From RSA9 sp036381195 (lineage in GTDB: Bacteria; Gemmatimonadota; Gemmatimonadetes; Longimicrobiales; RSA9): a DNA stretch of 64,000 nucleotides. A model generated the notes under the pieces. It saw only the letters and a program-made list of their open reading frames with translations, searched no databases and had not been told where the DNA came from. The DNA lies in contig DASVDH010000076.1 in NCBI GenBank assembly GCA_036381195.1, positions 40,282 through 104,281 on the forward strand. Direction: 5' to 3'. Below, piece after piece: positions 52,441 to 60,570 of the stretch. Position 1 is the first letter of the stretch. Each line of letters starts with the position of its first letter. A program made the translations under genes and the position numbers.

Positions 52441-53493
52441 CTACCGCGGCGGCAGGGATTCGCGGCGGGCGATGATCCGCCGGTAGAGGTCGAGGTACTC
52501 GCCGGTCATTCGCTCGGCGGAGAACCGGGCCCGTGCGGCCTCGCGGCACCGTGCAGGGTCGAGCGTGGACGCGGCGCGGAGCGCGTCCGCCATCTCCCTC
52601 TCATCACGCACGAGGAATCCGGTCACGCCGTGCTCGACGATGTCCGCGAGCGCGCCGGCCGGGAACGCCACGACGGGCGTGCCGGAAGCGAGCGCTTCCA
52701 TGGCGACGAGCGAGCTGGTCTCGGGCACGAGACTGGGCACCACGAGGCAGCGAGCGGCCGCGAGCAGCCGGCGCTTGCGATGCACGCCGGCCGGTCCGAT
52801 GAAGCGGCGCAGCCCGTCGAGGCGGGGCGCGATCTCGCGATGGAAGTAGTCCTCGTGCTCGGCGTAACCGAATACGCGGCCGGCGAGCAGCAGCGGGACG
52901 GCGGCGCGGCGTGCGGCGTCGAGCGCGATGTGGAACCCCTTGTCGGGGCAGATGCGGCCGAGGGCGAGCGCGAAGACGCGCCTGCGCACGCGCGCGCCGA
53001 AGTCCTCGACGGGAACGCCGTTCTCGATCGGCGGGAGCAGCCGCGCGCCCGGCGGACAGGCCGCGTGCTGCGCCCGCGAAACGCCGTGGAGGAAGGTGTC
53101 CGGCCGGTCGGGGCGGAAGGCCTCCGGCGGGTAGAAGGAAGGCGGAAGGTGGAGCGTGACCAGCGCGGGCACGCCCGGCGGCGGCAGGTAGTGATGGAAG
53201 TCCACGCCGTGCAGGTGAACGAGATCCACGGCGCGCTCGCGCAGCGCCGCCTCGATCGCCGCGCGGTGCCGCTCCTGCGCGGCACGACGCACGTCCTCGC
53301 CAAACGGGCCTCCGGGCAGCGGCGTGCGGATGAGCGTGCCGCGCGTCACCGACCCCTCGGCAGCGACGACGATGGACTCCCAGCCGGCGCGGACGATCGC
53401 GGCGTCGAGGAGCGTGACGACCTGCTCGGCGCCGCCGATGGCATCGGGGCCGACCGGGGCGAGCGGGTAGGCGACGCTCAGGATGGTGAGCAC
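52441..53493 (-). CDS. glycosyltransferase family 4 protein
   Basis: 350 residues. GT-B fold: N-terminal acceptor domain (LTILSVAYPLAPVGPDAIGG, VDLVHLHGVDFHHYLP) and C-terminal donor domain with LALGRICPDKGFHIAL and PSLVPETSSLVAMEALASGT (E in the EX7E pattern). It transfers a sugar from a nucleotide sugar. GTG 53493 has GGAGG seven bases before. It overlaps the deacetylase gene by 16 bases, last of a five-gene cassette. Confidence 0.88.
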   Translation of the reverse strand: MLTILSVAYPLAPVGPDAIGGAEQVVTLLDAAIVRAGWESIVVAAEGSVTRGTLIRTPLPGGPFGEDVRRAAQERHRAAIEAALRERAVDLVHLHGVDFHHYLPPPGVPALVTLHLPPSFYPPEAFRPDRPDTFLHGVSRAQHAACPPGARLLPPIENGVPVEDFGARVRRRVFALALGRICPDKGFHIALDAARRAAVPLLLAGRVFGYAEHEDYFHREIAPRLDGLRRFIGPAGVHRKRRLLAAARCLVVPSLVPETSSLVAMEALASGTPVVAFPAGALADIVEHGVTGFLVRDEREMADALRAASTLDPARCREAARARFSAERMTGEYLDLYRRIIARRESLPPR

Positions 53494-54359
53494 GACGCCG
53501 CCTCCTCGCCTTCCCTGGCGGGCTCGAGGCGGAGATCCTCGAGCGCGCTGCGCGCGAGACGGACCCAACGCGCCGCGGTCATGCCCAGAGGGTAGCGCTC
53601 GTACCAGAGCCGTCCCTCGTGCGGCGGGCCGGTGAAGTCGTACGGCGGCGCGACGCGGAAGGACTCGACCGCGATGGAGAACCAGCGGAGGGTGCCCCAC
53701 TGGCTGGCGTGACACGCGAGCATGCGGCGCTTCAACAGGCGGGCGGCGGGATCGAGCGCGAGCACGCGTGGCGGGTATCCGGCGAAGGGCAAGAAAGATG
53801 ACGTCGCGATGCCGCGCGGGCCGGCGTGGTAGGAGGAGAGCTCCAGCAGGGCCGGGCACGGGGCGCCGCCGCGCGCGAGGATGCGCAGCGCGGCGCGGGC
53901 TGCGAACGCGACCGCGTCGTGATCCGGGTGGCCGCCCTCGTAGGGGTGGGTGAGCACGAGGTCCGGCGCGAGCGCGCGGAGCAGCGCGGCGAGCTCGAGG
54001 GCGAGCCCGGGGAGGTTGAACGCGGCCTGCTGGTCCACGCGCCCGAGGCAGCGGACGCGATCCGCCGGGATGCCAGCGACCGCGAGCGCGGCGAGGGCTT
54101 CTTCCCGGCGCGCGGCGGCATACGCCTCACGCGTGCGGAAGCCGGCGGCCCTCGCGTCGCGGAGGTCGTAGGGCGCGCCGTCGGTGACGTGGACGATGTG
54201 CGCGTCCGGCAGGAAGCGGAGCCGCCCCGCCGCGCCGACGACCTCGTCGTCCGGATGCGCGACGAGGACCAGCGTGCGGGGGCCGGGCGCGGTGTGGGAT
54301 GCGGCACAGAGCCGCTCGAGCAGCGCCGCCGGCCCTCCAGTCCGGGGCGCGCCGCTCAG
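53478..54359 (-). CDS. PIG-L family deacetylase, probable CTG start
   Basis: 293 residues. Zinc-binding AHPDDE (34-39) and HPDHDAVAFAARAAL mark the family that removes N-acetyl groups from GlcNAc on a lipid, thiol or glycan. No ATG, GTG or TTG occurs in frame between the upstream stop and AHPDDE. CTG 54359 has GGGAGG four bases before and overlaps the previous stop codon (CTGA), so it is the likely start or the site of reinitiation. Confidence 0.85.
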   Translation of the reverse strand: MSGAPRTGGPAALLERLCAASHTAPGPRTLVLVAHPDDEVVGAAGRLRFLPDAHIVHVTDGAPYDLRDARAAGFRTREAYAAARREEALAALAVAGIPADRVRCLGRVDQQAAFNLPGLALELAALLRALAPDLVLTHPYEGGHPDHDAVAFAARAALRILARGGAPCPALLELSSYHAGPRGIATSSFLPFAGYPPRVLALDPAARLLKRRMLACHASQWGTLRWFSIAVESFRVAPPYDFTGPPHEGRLWYERYPLGMTAARWVRLARSALEDLRLEPAREGEEAASCSPS

Positions 54360-55183
54360 GCGGCCTCCCTGCGCCGGATGCCGACGCGCTCGTAGACCAG
54401 GCCGCGCAGGCGCAGCCAGTGCGCGCGGATGTGGTGGGTCGCGGGGAGGCCTTCGTGGCTCCAGGGCAGGTGCCTCGCGTTGAGCCCGACGAAGTGCGCG
54501 CCGCAGCGCCCCGGCCGCGGCAGGTGAGGCGGGAACGGCGAGCAGATCGAGACGTCGTCGAGCGTGACGACGCGCATCGTGCCGGCGCGCGCGAGCGCGG
54601 CGGTCTGGAGCCCCTGCTCGTCGAGCTCGGACTCGATGGGCCCGGGCGCCTCCTCGAGGACGGCGCGCAGCGCGGCGCCGAAATCGAAGCCGGGCGGCAT
54701 GCCCCGGATGCCGGCGTTGCGAGGCTCGCTGCCACACTGGCCGGCGAAGCGGCCGAAGCAGGTGCGCACGTCCTCGGCCATGAGCGTGGCATGCGGGTCG
54801 CCGGCCTCGAGCCACGCGTGCAGGGCGGCGGGCATCTCCCAGAGGATGCAGTCGTTGTCCAGCGAGAGCTCCCAGCGGTCGGGGAAGAGACGGAGCGGGG
54901 AGAGCTTCCACCCCGCACCCTCGGCCATTCCGGGGTCCATGCGGGCGGCAAGGAAGTCCGGGAGCTGGCGCCCCGTCGAGCGCCACCAGATCACGCGCGG
55001 CGGCAGCTCCCCTGCGCGGCGGCGCGCCTCCTCGAGCGGCACGCTGTTCACGCACACGGCGTACGCCGCGCGAGGGCCGAACAGCTTCCATGCGCCCCAG
55101 ACCGAGAGGTGCAGGGCCTCGAAGCCGGACGGGCTCACGTCGCCGATCGTCCAGCGAATGCCGACGCGCCGTGGATCGGCCAC
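54356..55183 (-). CDS. hypothetical protein with glycosyltransferase-like DxD
   Basis: 275 residues. LSLDNDCILWEMPAALHAWL near the middle has a DxD pattern like GT-A transferases; N-terminal GIRWTIGDVSPSGFEALHLSV and KLFGPRAAYAVCVNSVPL look like a nucleotide-sugar fold. The rest is novel. It overlaps the deacetylase at the stop codon and is 15 bases from the GNAT gene, clearly in the operon. Confidence 0.65.
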   Translation of the reverse strand: MADPRRVGIRWTIGDVSPSGFEALHLSVWGAWKLFGPRAAYAVCVNSVPLEEARRRAGELPPRVIWWRSTGRQLPDFLAARMDPGMAEGAGWKLSPLRLFPDRWELSLDNDCILWEMPAALHAWLEAGDPHATLMAEDVRTCFGRFAGQCGSEPRNAGIRGMPPGFDFGAALRAVLEEAPGPIESELDEQGLQTAALARAGTMRVVTLDDVSICSPFPPHLPRPGRCGAHFVGLNARHLPWSHEGLPATHHIRAHWLRLRGLVYERVGIRRREAA

Positions 55184-55198
55184 GAGTACCTCCCTTCC

Positions 55199-55756
55199 CT
55201 ACGCCGCGCGCGGTGCACGCGTGCGACGCTCGTCGCGCAGATCCTTGCGCAGAATCCATTCGTGCACCGGCACGCGCCTCTGCTCGCCCCACGGCGTGGT
55301 GTACGAGTACCAGTGCCAATCCACGCCGACGACCCGATAGCCGAGACGCTCGTAGAGCCGGCGCGCGTCCGGGTTGTCTCTCTCGGCGCCGATCTCCGCG
55401 CAGCGATAGCCGCGACGGCGGAGCTCCGCCTCGGCGGCGCGCAGCAGCCGCGTGCCGATGCCCATGCGCTGGTAACACTCGATGACGCGCAGCGCCCAGA
55501 GCAGGCCCGTGGAGAAGGCGCGCTTGCGCTCGAGATCGATCCAGACCTGCGCGATGGGAAACGCGTTGGCTTCCGCCACGGCCTGCAGCATCACGATCTC
55601 GCCGCGACGCTGCCGCTCGAAGGCGTTGCGGATCAGCTCGCGGTGCTCGGTGAACAGGCCGAACCACTCGAGCTTCGGCAGATCCTCCTCGCGACACGGG
55701 CGGATCGAGAGGGGCACGGGCACGGTGAAGCGGGGGCCGGCCGTCGTCCGACTCAC
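55199..55756 (-). CDS. GNAT family N-acetyltransferase
   Basis: 185 residues. Acetyl-CoA loop QRMGIGTRLLRAAEAELRR and the C-terminal RRLYERLGYRVVGVDWHWY. It should acylate an amine. Overlaps the upstream gene (55753) by four bases. In the cassette it could re-acylate the amine freed by the PIG-L protein. Confidence 0.85.
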   Translation of the reverse strand: MSRTTAGPRFTVPVPLSIRPCREEDLPKLEWFGLFTEHRELIRNAFERQRRGEIVMLQAVAEANAFPIAQVWIDLERKRAFSTGLLWALRVIECYQRMGIGTRLLRAAEAELRRRGYRCAEIGAERDNPDARRLYERLGYRVVGVDWHWYSYTTPWGEQRRVPVHEWILRKDLRDERRTRAPRAA

Positions 55757-56820
55757 GGCTGCGCCGACGGCTGAGCGCCCGCGTGACGGAGCACGCGGCG
55801 CCGGCTCCAGCAGTCGCGCGCGCCCCAGCGGTACTTGTACTCCTCGCGGCCGCGCAGGAAATCGAACTCCGTCGCACCCTCGCGGATCGCTTCCTCGATC
55901 GCGTGGCCGAGTAGGACAGCGCCCACGCTGAGCGACGCGAAGCGTGGCTCGAAGCCGGCCAGGTACGCGCAGGCGCGGCGGCGATGCAGGAAGCCGTAGA
56001 AGACCGCGGCGAGGTCCGTGCCCAGCCAGAGCGCGTGCAGCCGCAACACGCCGCGCTCCGCCAGCCCGGCTGCCGCACGCCGGTGGAACGCGCGCACGGC
56101 CGCATCCGCGAGGGCGCCCGGCTGCCCGCGCACCGACCAGCGCTTGGCGTGGAGCCGGAAGAACTCCTCGAGCAACCGCCCGATGTCACGCCCCTCCGCG
56201 GTCTCGAACCGCAGCGGCGCGATCCGTTCGGCGCGGCGGCGGTAGTACCGTACGCGCTCGGCGAGCGTGGCGCCCGCGGCGGGCAGGTCCTCCACGCGGG
56301 AGGGCAACGCGAGCACGGGACAGGATTCCTGGTCTTCGAGCCGCTCGGACCAGCCGGGCGGGAGCGGCGCGCGCAGGAGCGCCGAGCCGGGCCTCAACTG
56401 GTGCAGGTCGAGGATGTCCCAGCGCGACGCGATCGCAGCGAGGTGGGCGAGAATGGCCGCGGCGCCGGCGTCGGCGTAGTCGGGCTCCAGAAGGCAATCC
56501 AGGTGGTCCGTGACGCCGGTGCCGAGGAAGAGCACCCGGCGCACGGACCCCTGCTTCTCCGCTCCGCTGGGTCTGCCGCCGTCGACAAAAAAAGGCGCCA
56601 GTCCGACGAGGCGATCGCGCCGATGCACGATGAGGGCCAGGAGCCGGCCGCGGCCGAAGACGTTCCACCAGGAGAGCAGCCAGTCGGGCGACTGGAACGG
56701 CGTCGCGTCCGGGCACCGCTCCCAGAGCCGGGCCCAATCGGGCCGGAGGGCCTCCAGCGCCCCTGGATCCGTGATCTCCGTCACGCCGATGGACGGCGCG
56801 CGCACGCTCGCCTCCGGCAT
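55753..56820 (-). CDS. GNAT-fold acyltransferase, CelD/FemAB-like
   Basis: 355 residues. Double GNAT-like architecture: DATPFQSPDWLLSWWNVFGR near the N-terminus and AYLAGFEPRFASLSVGAVLL with EFDFLRGREEYKYRWGARD near the C-terminus, as in the Acetyltransf_6 family. Such enzymes add acyl or aminoacyl groups in exopolysaccharide or cell-wall pathways. First gene of the cassette; ATG 56820 follows AGGGG. Confidence 0.82.
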   Translation of the reverse strand: MPEASVRAPSIGVTEITDPGALEALRPDWARLWERCPDATPFQSPDWLLSWWNVFGRGRLLALIVHRRDRLVGLAPFFVDGGRPSGAEKQGSVRRVLFLGTGVTDHLDCLLEPDYADAGAAAILAHLAAIASRWDILDLHQLRPGSALLRAPLPPGWSERLEDQESCPVLALPSRVEDLPAAGATLAERVRYYRRRAERIAPLRFETAEGRDIGRLLEEFFRLHAKRWSVRGQPGALADAAVRAFHRRAAAGLAERGVLRLHALWLGTDLAAVFYGFLHRRRACAYLAGFEPRFASLSVGAVLLGHAIEEAIREGATEFDFLRGREEYKYRWGARDCWSRRRVLRHAGAQPSAQP

Positions 56821-56974
56821 CCCCTGCCCGTCCCCTCGCAGTGCGGAATCGCGCTGCGGTGCTCGCGGCGCAACGGGCGTGCCGGGCGGAGGGGCTGGGC
56901 TGCGGTGTTCCGGCTCGCGTTCGCGGGGCGTGGCGGATGCCGGTGGCGGGAACGGGTCGGGGATGGTGCGCCGT

Positions 56975-57034
56975 TCAGCGCAGCCGGGCGTGGTAGCCTT
57001 CCGTGTCGTCCTCGATGGTGACGCGCCCCCTCGC
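56975..57034 (-). pseudogene. 3' remnant of a class I methyltransferase gene
   Basis: The last codons read RVTIEDDTEGYHARLR and stop, the usual end of a class I SAM-dependent methyltransferase. Nothing upstream in frame fits the family. The DNA matches the remnant at 58767-58830 over about 55 bp. The gap 56821-57402 otherwise holds tandem repeats. Confidence 0.55.
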
Positions 57035-57211
57035 GCGGGTGAGGTCGATGCTGTGGGCCTTGCCGCGGACCCAGCTCCAGCGCCTGCGCTCCGCAACGCC
57101 CTCTCCCTGGCGCTGCTTTGTCACGTCGCGTCCGGCCCTCGACACTGGCCCTGGCGAGGGGGAGCGGCAGGCGCGTGCGGCCGCGCAGCACGCCGCGCTT
57201 TCCTGGCGGGG

Positions 57212-57420
57212 GCGCGGCGGAGTCCCCCACGCATCGGCGCACGGCTCGCCGCCGTGGAAATTGGCCGCGCCGGGCAGGGCGAAGTCCCCACGCATCCGTG
57301 CACGGCCGGCCATGGTGGAGATCGACCGCGTTGGGCGCGGCGAAGTCCCCACCCGAGAGGCGGATGAAGCGGACGGATGGAACTTGACCGCCGCGAGCGC
57401 GGTCAACTCTGCACGCGGCC
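57212..57420. repeat. degenerate tandem repeat, period about 61 bp
   Basis: The marker GCGAAGTCCCC and its variants begin at 57218, 57280 and 57341 (spacing 61-62) and a fourth, weaker unit follows near 57403. Units also share GCATCSGTGCACGGC and a GTGGARATYGRCCGCG part. It ends within the 3' codons of the VOC gene. Confidence 0.7.
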
Positions 57421-57930
57421 GCGCACCGCGTGCACGGGTGGGGAGTTCTCGCGCGCGGCCCCGCGTCGCACAGGGCCGGGCAGCGCAGGCGGGGATGCGC
57501 CCGACTCGGCCGGCCCGAACCTGACAAAGGAGCGCTCGTCTCGCTTCAGCGGCTCGCTCATGATCGCGGCCACGTTCTGGTCCGGGTCCCGGAAGAAGGC
57601 CATCCACAGCTCGCGGTCGCCGAGGTCGGCGACGAGGTGCGGCTCGTCCTCGAACCGGACGCCGCGCGCCGCGAGCGCCCCGTGCGCGGCGTGGATGTCG
57701 TCCACGTGGTAGTACAGGATGGATGCGGGGTGATCGAACTCGGGCGCCTCCGGCAGGCCGATCATGAGGCGCACGCCGGCACAGTCGAAGAACGCCATGT
57801 TCGGGACCTGGAAAAGGAAGGGCAGGCCGAGCGCATCGCGATAGAACGCGACCGCGCGCTCGAGGTCGCGCGTCGTGATGGCGATCTGGCCGATCGCCGA
57901 GAGGCGGAACGATGTCGTCGTGGTGGGCAT
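57403..57930 (-). CDS. VOC family (glyoxalase-like) protein
   Basis: 175 residues. The domain runs 10-135: QIAITTRDLERAVAFYRDAL, FFDCAGVRLMIGLPEAP, ILYYHVDDIHAAHGALAAR and LWMAFFRDPDQNVAAIMSE, with His and Glu at the metal positions. Such proteins are dioxygenases, lyases or resistance factors. The C-terminal 35 residues lie on the repeat region and look unstructured. Divergent from the MarR gene with a shared operator. Confidence 0.85.
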   Translation of the reverse strand: MPTTTTSFRLSAIGQIAITTRDLERAVAFYRDALGLPFLFQVPNMAFFDCAGVRLMIGLPEAPEFDHPASILYYHVDDIHAAHGALAARGVRFEDEPHLVADLGDRELWMAFFRDPDQNVAAIMSEPLKRDERSFVRFGPAESGASPPALPGPVRRGAARENSPPVHAVRGRVQS

Positions 57931-58013
57931 GGTGGCAGCGCCTCCGTGGCGGGTGTCGTGGCCGGTGCGGCGCAGCGGTGAGGGGCGGACTGGACCGGGC
58001 CGGCGGCCGCAGA

Positions 58014-58032
58014 TATATTTAGCACGGCTAAA
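58014..58032. promoter_or_regulatory. shared operator/promoter between VOC and MarR genes
   Basis: Perfect inverted repeat TTTAGC-ACG-GCTAAA (58018-58032), overlapping a TATATT box (58014-58019) 30 bases before the MarR ATG. This is the usual kind of site for a MarR dimer that represses both itself and the divergent gene. Confidence 0.65.
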
Positions 58033-58048
58033 CAATAGGGGAGGCGCA

Positions 58049-58702
58049 ATGGGTTCCGCAAGAGGCACGGGGCAGGCGCGGCTCGAGCAGCTCGCGCTGC
58101 GGCTGCACCGGGCGGCGATCCACCTGCTGCGCCGCGTGCGTCGCGAGGACCGCGGGCTCGGGCTGAACCCGGCGCGCGCATCGGCGCTCTCGGTGCTCGT
58201 GTTCGGAGGGCCGAGGACGATGGGCGAGCTGGCGGCAGAGGAGCAGGTGACGCCGGCGACGATGAGCCGGATCGTGGCGGGCCTGGCGCGTGCGGGGCTG
58301 GTGCGGCGTTCGGTGGACCCGTCAGACGGTCGGGTGGTGCGCGTGCAGGCGACGGCGGCGGGCGCACGCGTGCTGGAGGCGGGGCGTCAGCGGCGGATCG
58401 AGGCGCTCACGCGGCTGCTGGCGGGCCTGGACGCGGAAGCGCTGGAGGCGCTGGACCGCGCGGCGGACGCGCTGGAGGACATGCTCGCCGCGCCGGGGCA
58501 CCGGGCGCCGGCGGCGGAGGGCGGCGGGACGACGCCGGGGTCGAAGCCGCGGAGGGTGGGAGCTGCGAGGGAGCGCCGGCTCGGTGACGGGCGCCTGGAA
58601 GGCGCACTCGCGATCGGGAGCGCGGAGGCCGGGGGCGGCGAAGGGACGGGGCGGGCGGAGCTCGGCAGCCGGCGCACGGGGCGGCGCTCGCATCGCGGGT
58701 GA
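58049..58702 (+). CDS. MarR family transcriptional regulator
   Basis: 217 residues. Winged helix 25-115: LNPARASALSVLVFGGPRTM, ELAAEEQVTPATMSRIVAGL and GLVRRSVDPSDGRVVRVQAT. It likely represses the divergent VOC gene through the adjacent palindrome and responds to a small ligand. The last 65 residues are Gly/Arg-rich and unlike the family; they may be read-through of decayed DNA. GGGGAGG precedes the ATG. Confidence 0.85.
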   Translation: MGSARGTGQARLEQLALRLHRAAIHLLRRVRREDRGLGLNPARASALSVLVFGGPRTMGELAAEEQVTPATMSRIVAGLARAGLVRRSVDPSDGRVVRVQATAAGARVLEAGRQRRIEALTRLLAGLDAEALEALDRAADALEDMLAAPGHRAPAAEGGGTTPGSKPRRVGAARERRLGDGRLEGALAIGSAEAGGGEGTGRAELGSRRTGRRSHRG

Positions 58703-58766
58703 AGCGGGAGCGCCCGGCGCGGACGCCAGGCGCCCCGGCCTGCCCCGCCGCCGGGCGGGGTGCCGC

Positions 58767-59056
58767 TCAACGCAGCCGGCCGAGGAAGACTTCGGTCTCG
58801 TGTACTCGATGGTGACGCGCCCGTCTTGCTGGTGGGCGGCGAAGAGCCGCTCGAGCGCGGCGACCCTGGGCGCGTAGCGCGGGTGTCCCGGAGCCGGCAT
58901 GTAGGAGGCGGAACGCACGCGGGCGAGGAGGCCGTCGAGATCGAGGACCTGCCGGTTGGGGAGGGTGTAGCGGCGGTGTGGCCGGCCGAAGAAGCCGGCG
59001 ATCTCCTCGGCGCGGATGTCGTCGCGCCGGACCTGCGCGTAGTCGGTGCGAGCGCG
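58767..59056 (-). pseudogene. frameshifted C-terminal fragment of a class I methyltransferase
   Basis: The minus strand encodes the typical C-terminal third of this family (RAEEIAGFFGRPHRRYTLPN, PAPGHPRYAPRVAALERLFA, DGRVTIEY). Two extra bases at about 58800 then shift the frame; in the new frame TEVFLGRLR and a stop complete the normal end. The N-terminal two thirds are absent. It is therefore a broken copy. Confidence 0.8.
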
Positions 59057-59169
59057 CGATCGACGGGCGGAACCACTGCCGTGTCCTGGAGCGGGTCCAC
59101 GTGCACGGGCGGCGTCAGGGTAGCGCGCACGGGCGGCTCGGGTCAACGCGGCGGCCTCGCCCGTGGTCC

Positions 59170-59199
59170 TTGACACCGGCAGGCGCGCGGACGTAGGAT
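59170..59199 (+). promoter_or_regulatory. promoter of the dienelactone hydrolase leader
   Basis: TTGACA (59170-59175), 18 nt, TAGGAT (59194-59199). The leader to the ATG at 59509 is about 300 nt. Confidence 0.55.
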
Positions 59200-59207
59200 C
59201 GCGGGGG

Positions 59208-59244
59208 ACGCGCGCGGCCGCCGGGACGCGCGCGTTTGCGTTCG
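59208..59244 (+). terminator. hairpin directly at the transcription start
   Basis: Nine-bp stem ACGCGCGCG/CGCGCGCGT with a ten-base loop, then TTGCGTTCG; the T-tract is weak. The rest of the leader has a further hairpin CGGCGGG/CCCGCCG near 59290 and no gene. Confidence 0.45.
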
Positions 59245-59508
59245 TGGGATGAACGCGGTCGGGCGGATCCGGGACCTGCCGGTCGCGGCGGGCGCTCTCC
59301 CGCCGGTTGGACAGGGCCCGGGCGAGCGGGCGGCGGCGGAACGGGAGCGGATCGGTCCGGGGCCGGATCGTGGTGGAAGGCGGGAGGCGCCAGTGGGCGG
59401 CGTTCGAGGATGACGGATCGCCCGAGCGAAGGCGTGGACGGCGCTGGTGGACCCGCCTGTGCGGGGAGCCGGCGCCTGGAGGAGGCCCCCTAACTGGTGA
59501 GGGTTGCC

Positions 59509-60453
59509 ATGACCTCAGACCGGATCCGCGGCCGCAGCGCAGGGGCGTTCGCGCTCGCGGCGGCTCTCTGCCTGGCCACGCCGGCCGCGACGAGGGCGCA
59601 GGACCACTCGGCGCACGCGGAGCATCGGGAGATGGACGAGCGCGGGACCCAGGGCGTGAGCGCGGCGGCGCAGGAGCCCGGACTGCCGCCAGGCGCGGCG
59701 GCCGCACGTGCACGGCTCGAGGCATCGCCACGGCACGGCGAGTGGGTGATGGTCAAGACGGGGCCAGCGGACAGCGTGCGCGCGTGGGTGGTCTACCCGG
59801 AGCGCGCCGAGCGGGCGCCCGTGGTGGTGGTCGTGCACGAGATCTACGGGCTGACCCACTGGGTCCGCGCCGTCGCGGACCAGCTCGCGGCGGACGGGTT
59901 CATCGCGATCGCGCCGGACCTGCTGACGACGAAGAACATCCCGGCCGGGGAGGACGGCGATCCGGAGCGGGAGGCGGCGGTCTCCGCGATCCGCACGCTG
60001 GAGCCGGATGACATCCACCGGCAGCTCCGGGCCATTGCCGAGTACGGCATGGCGCTGCCGGCGGCAACGCGGCGGTACGGGATCGTGGGGTTCTGCTGGG
60101 GCGGAGGGGTATCGTTCGCCCACGCGGTGCGCGTGTCCGAGCTGGGTGCGGCGGTGGTCTACTACGGGACCTCACCGGACCCGGCCGAGCTGGGCGCAGT
60201 GCGTGCGCCGGTGCTGGGGCTCTACGGCGGGAAGGACGCGCGGGTGAACGCGACCGTGCCGCCGGCGGACTCTGCGATGAAGGCGCTGGGCAAGACGTTC
60301 GAGTACAGCATCTTCCCCGGCGCCGGGCACGGCTTCCTGCGGCAGCAGGACGGGCAGGGCGGCGCGAACCTCGCCGCGGCGCGCGAGGCGTGGCCGAAGA
60401 CGGTGCAGTGGTTCCGGCAGCACCTGGAGGGCGAGGCGAAGGCCGGGAGCTGA
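59509..60453 (+). CDS. secreted dienelactone hydrolase family protein
   Basis: 314 residues. Signal peptide (GAFALAAALCLATPAATRAQ), a His/Glu-rich linker, then the alpha/beta hydrolase: Glu111 in VVHEIYGL, nucleophile Cys196 in GFCWGGG, Asp243 in YGGKDARV and His274 in GAGHGFLR. The family hydrolyses dienelactone or related esters; an exported copy suggests an extracytoplasmic ester. ATG 59509 has GGTGAGG upstream, GTG 59497 is less likely. Confidence 0.88.
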   Translation: MTSDRIRGRSAGAFALAAALCLATPAATRAQDHSAHAEHREMDERGTQGVSAAAQEPGLPPGAAAARARLEASPRHGEWVMVKTGPADSVRAWVVYPERAERAPVVVVVHEIYGLTHWVRAVADQLAADGFIAIAPDLLTTKNIPAGEDGDPEREAAVSAIRTLEPDDIHRQLRAIAEYGMALPAATRRYGIVGFCWGGGVSFAHAVRVSELGAAVVYYGTSPDPAELGAVRAPVLGLYGGKDARVNATVPPADSAMKALGKTFEYSIFPGAGHGFLRQQDGQGGANLAAAREAWPKTVQWFRQHLEGEAKAGS

Positions 60454-60570
60454 CGGGCGGGCCGGGCGCGCCGAGCGCGGCCGGCCCGTGCGTGTCGTCT
60501 GTAGCCGCGAGCCGCACCGCGGCCGCGGTCATCCGGGCGTCCTCGCCATCCTGCTCGCCGAGGCGGTCCC

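Noticed and set aside
52441..56820. Complete mycothiol or bacillithiol pathway
   Set aside because: GT4 and PIG-L types fit, but no cysteine ligase (MshC or BshC) is present in the window and the other genes do not match those pathways.
59236..59493. Small frame in the dienelactone hydrolase leader
   Set aside because: Translation is Gly/Arg/Trp-rich with no ribosome binding site; better read as a non-coding leader.
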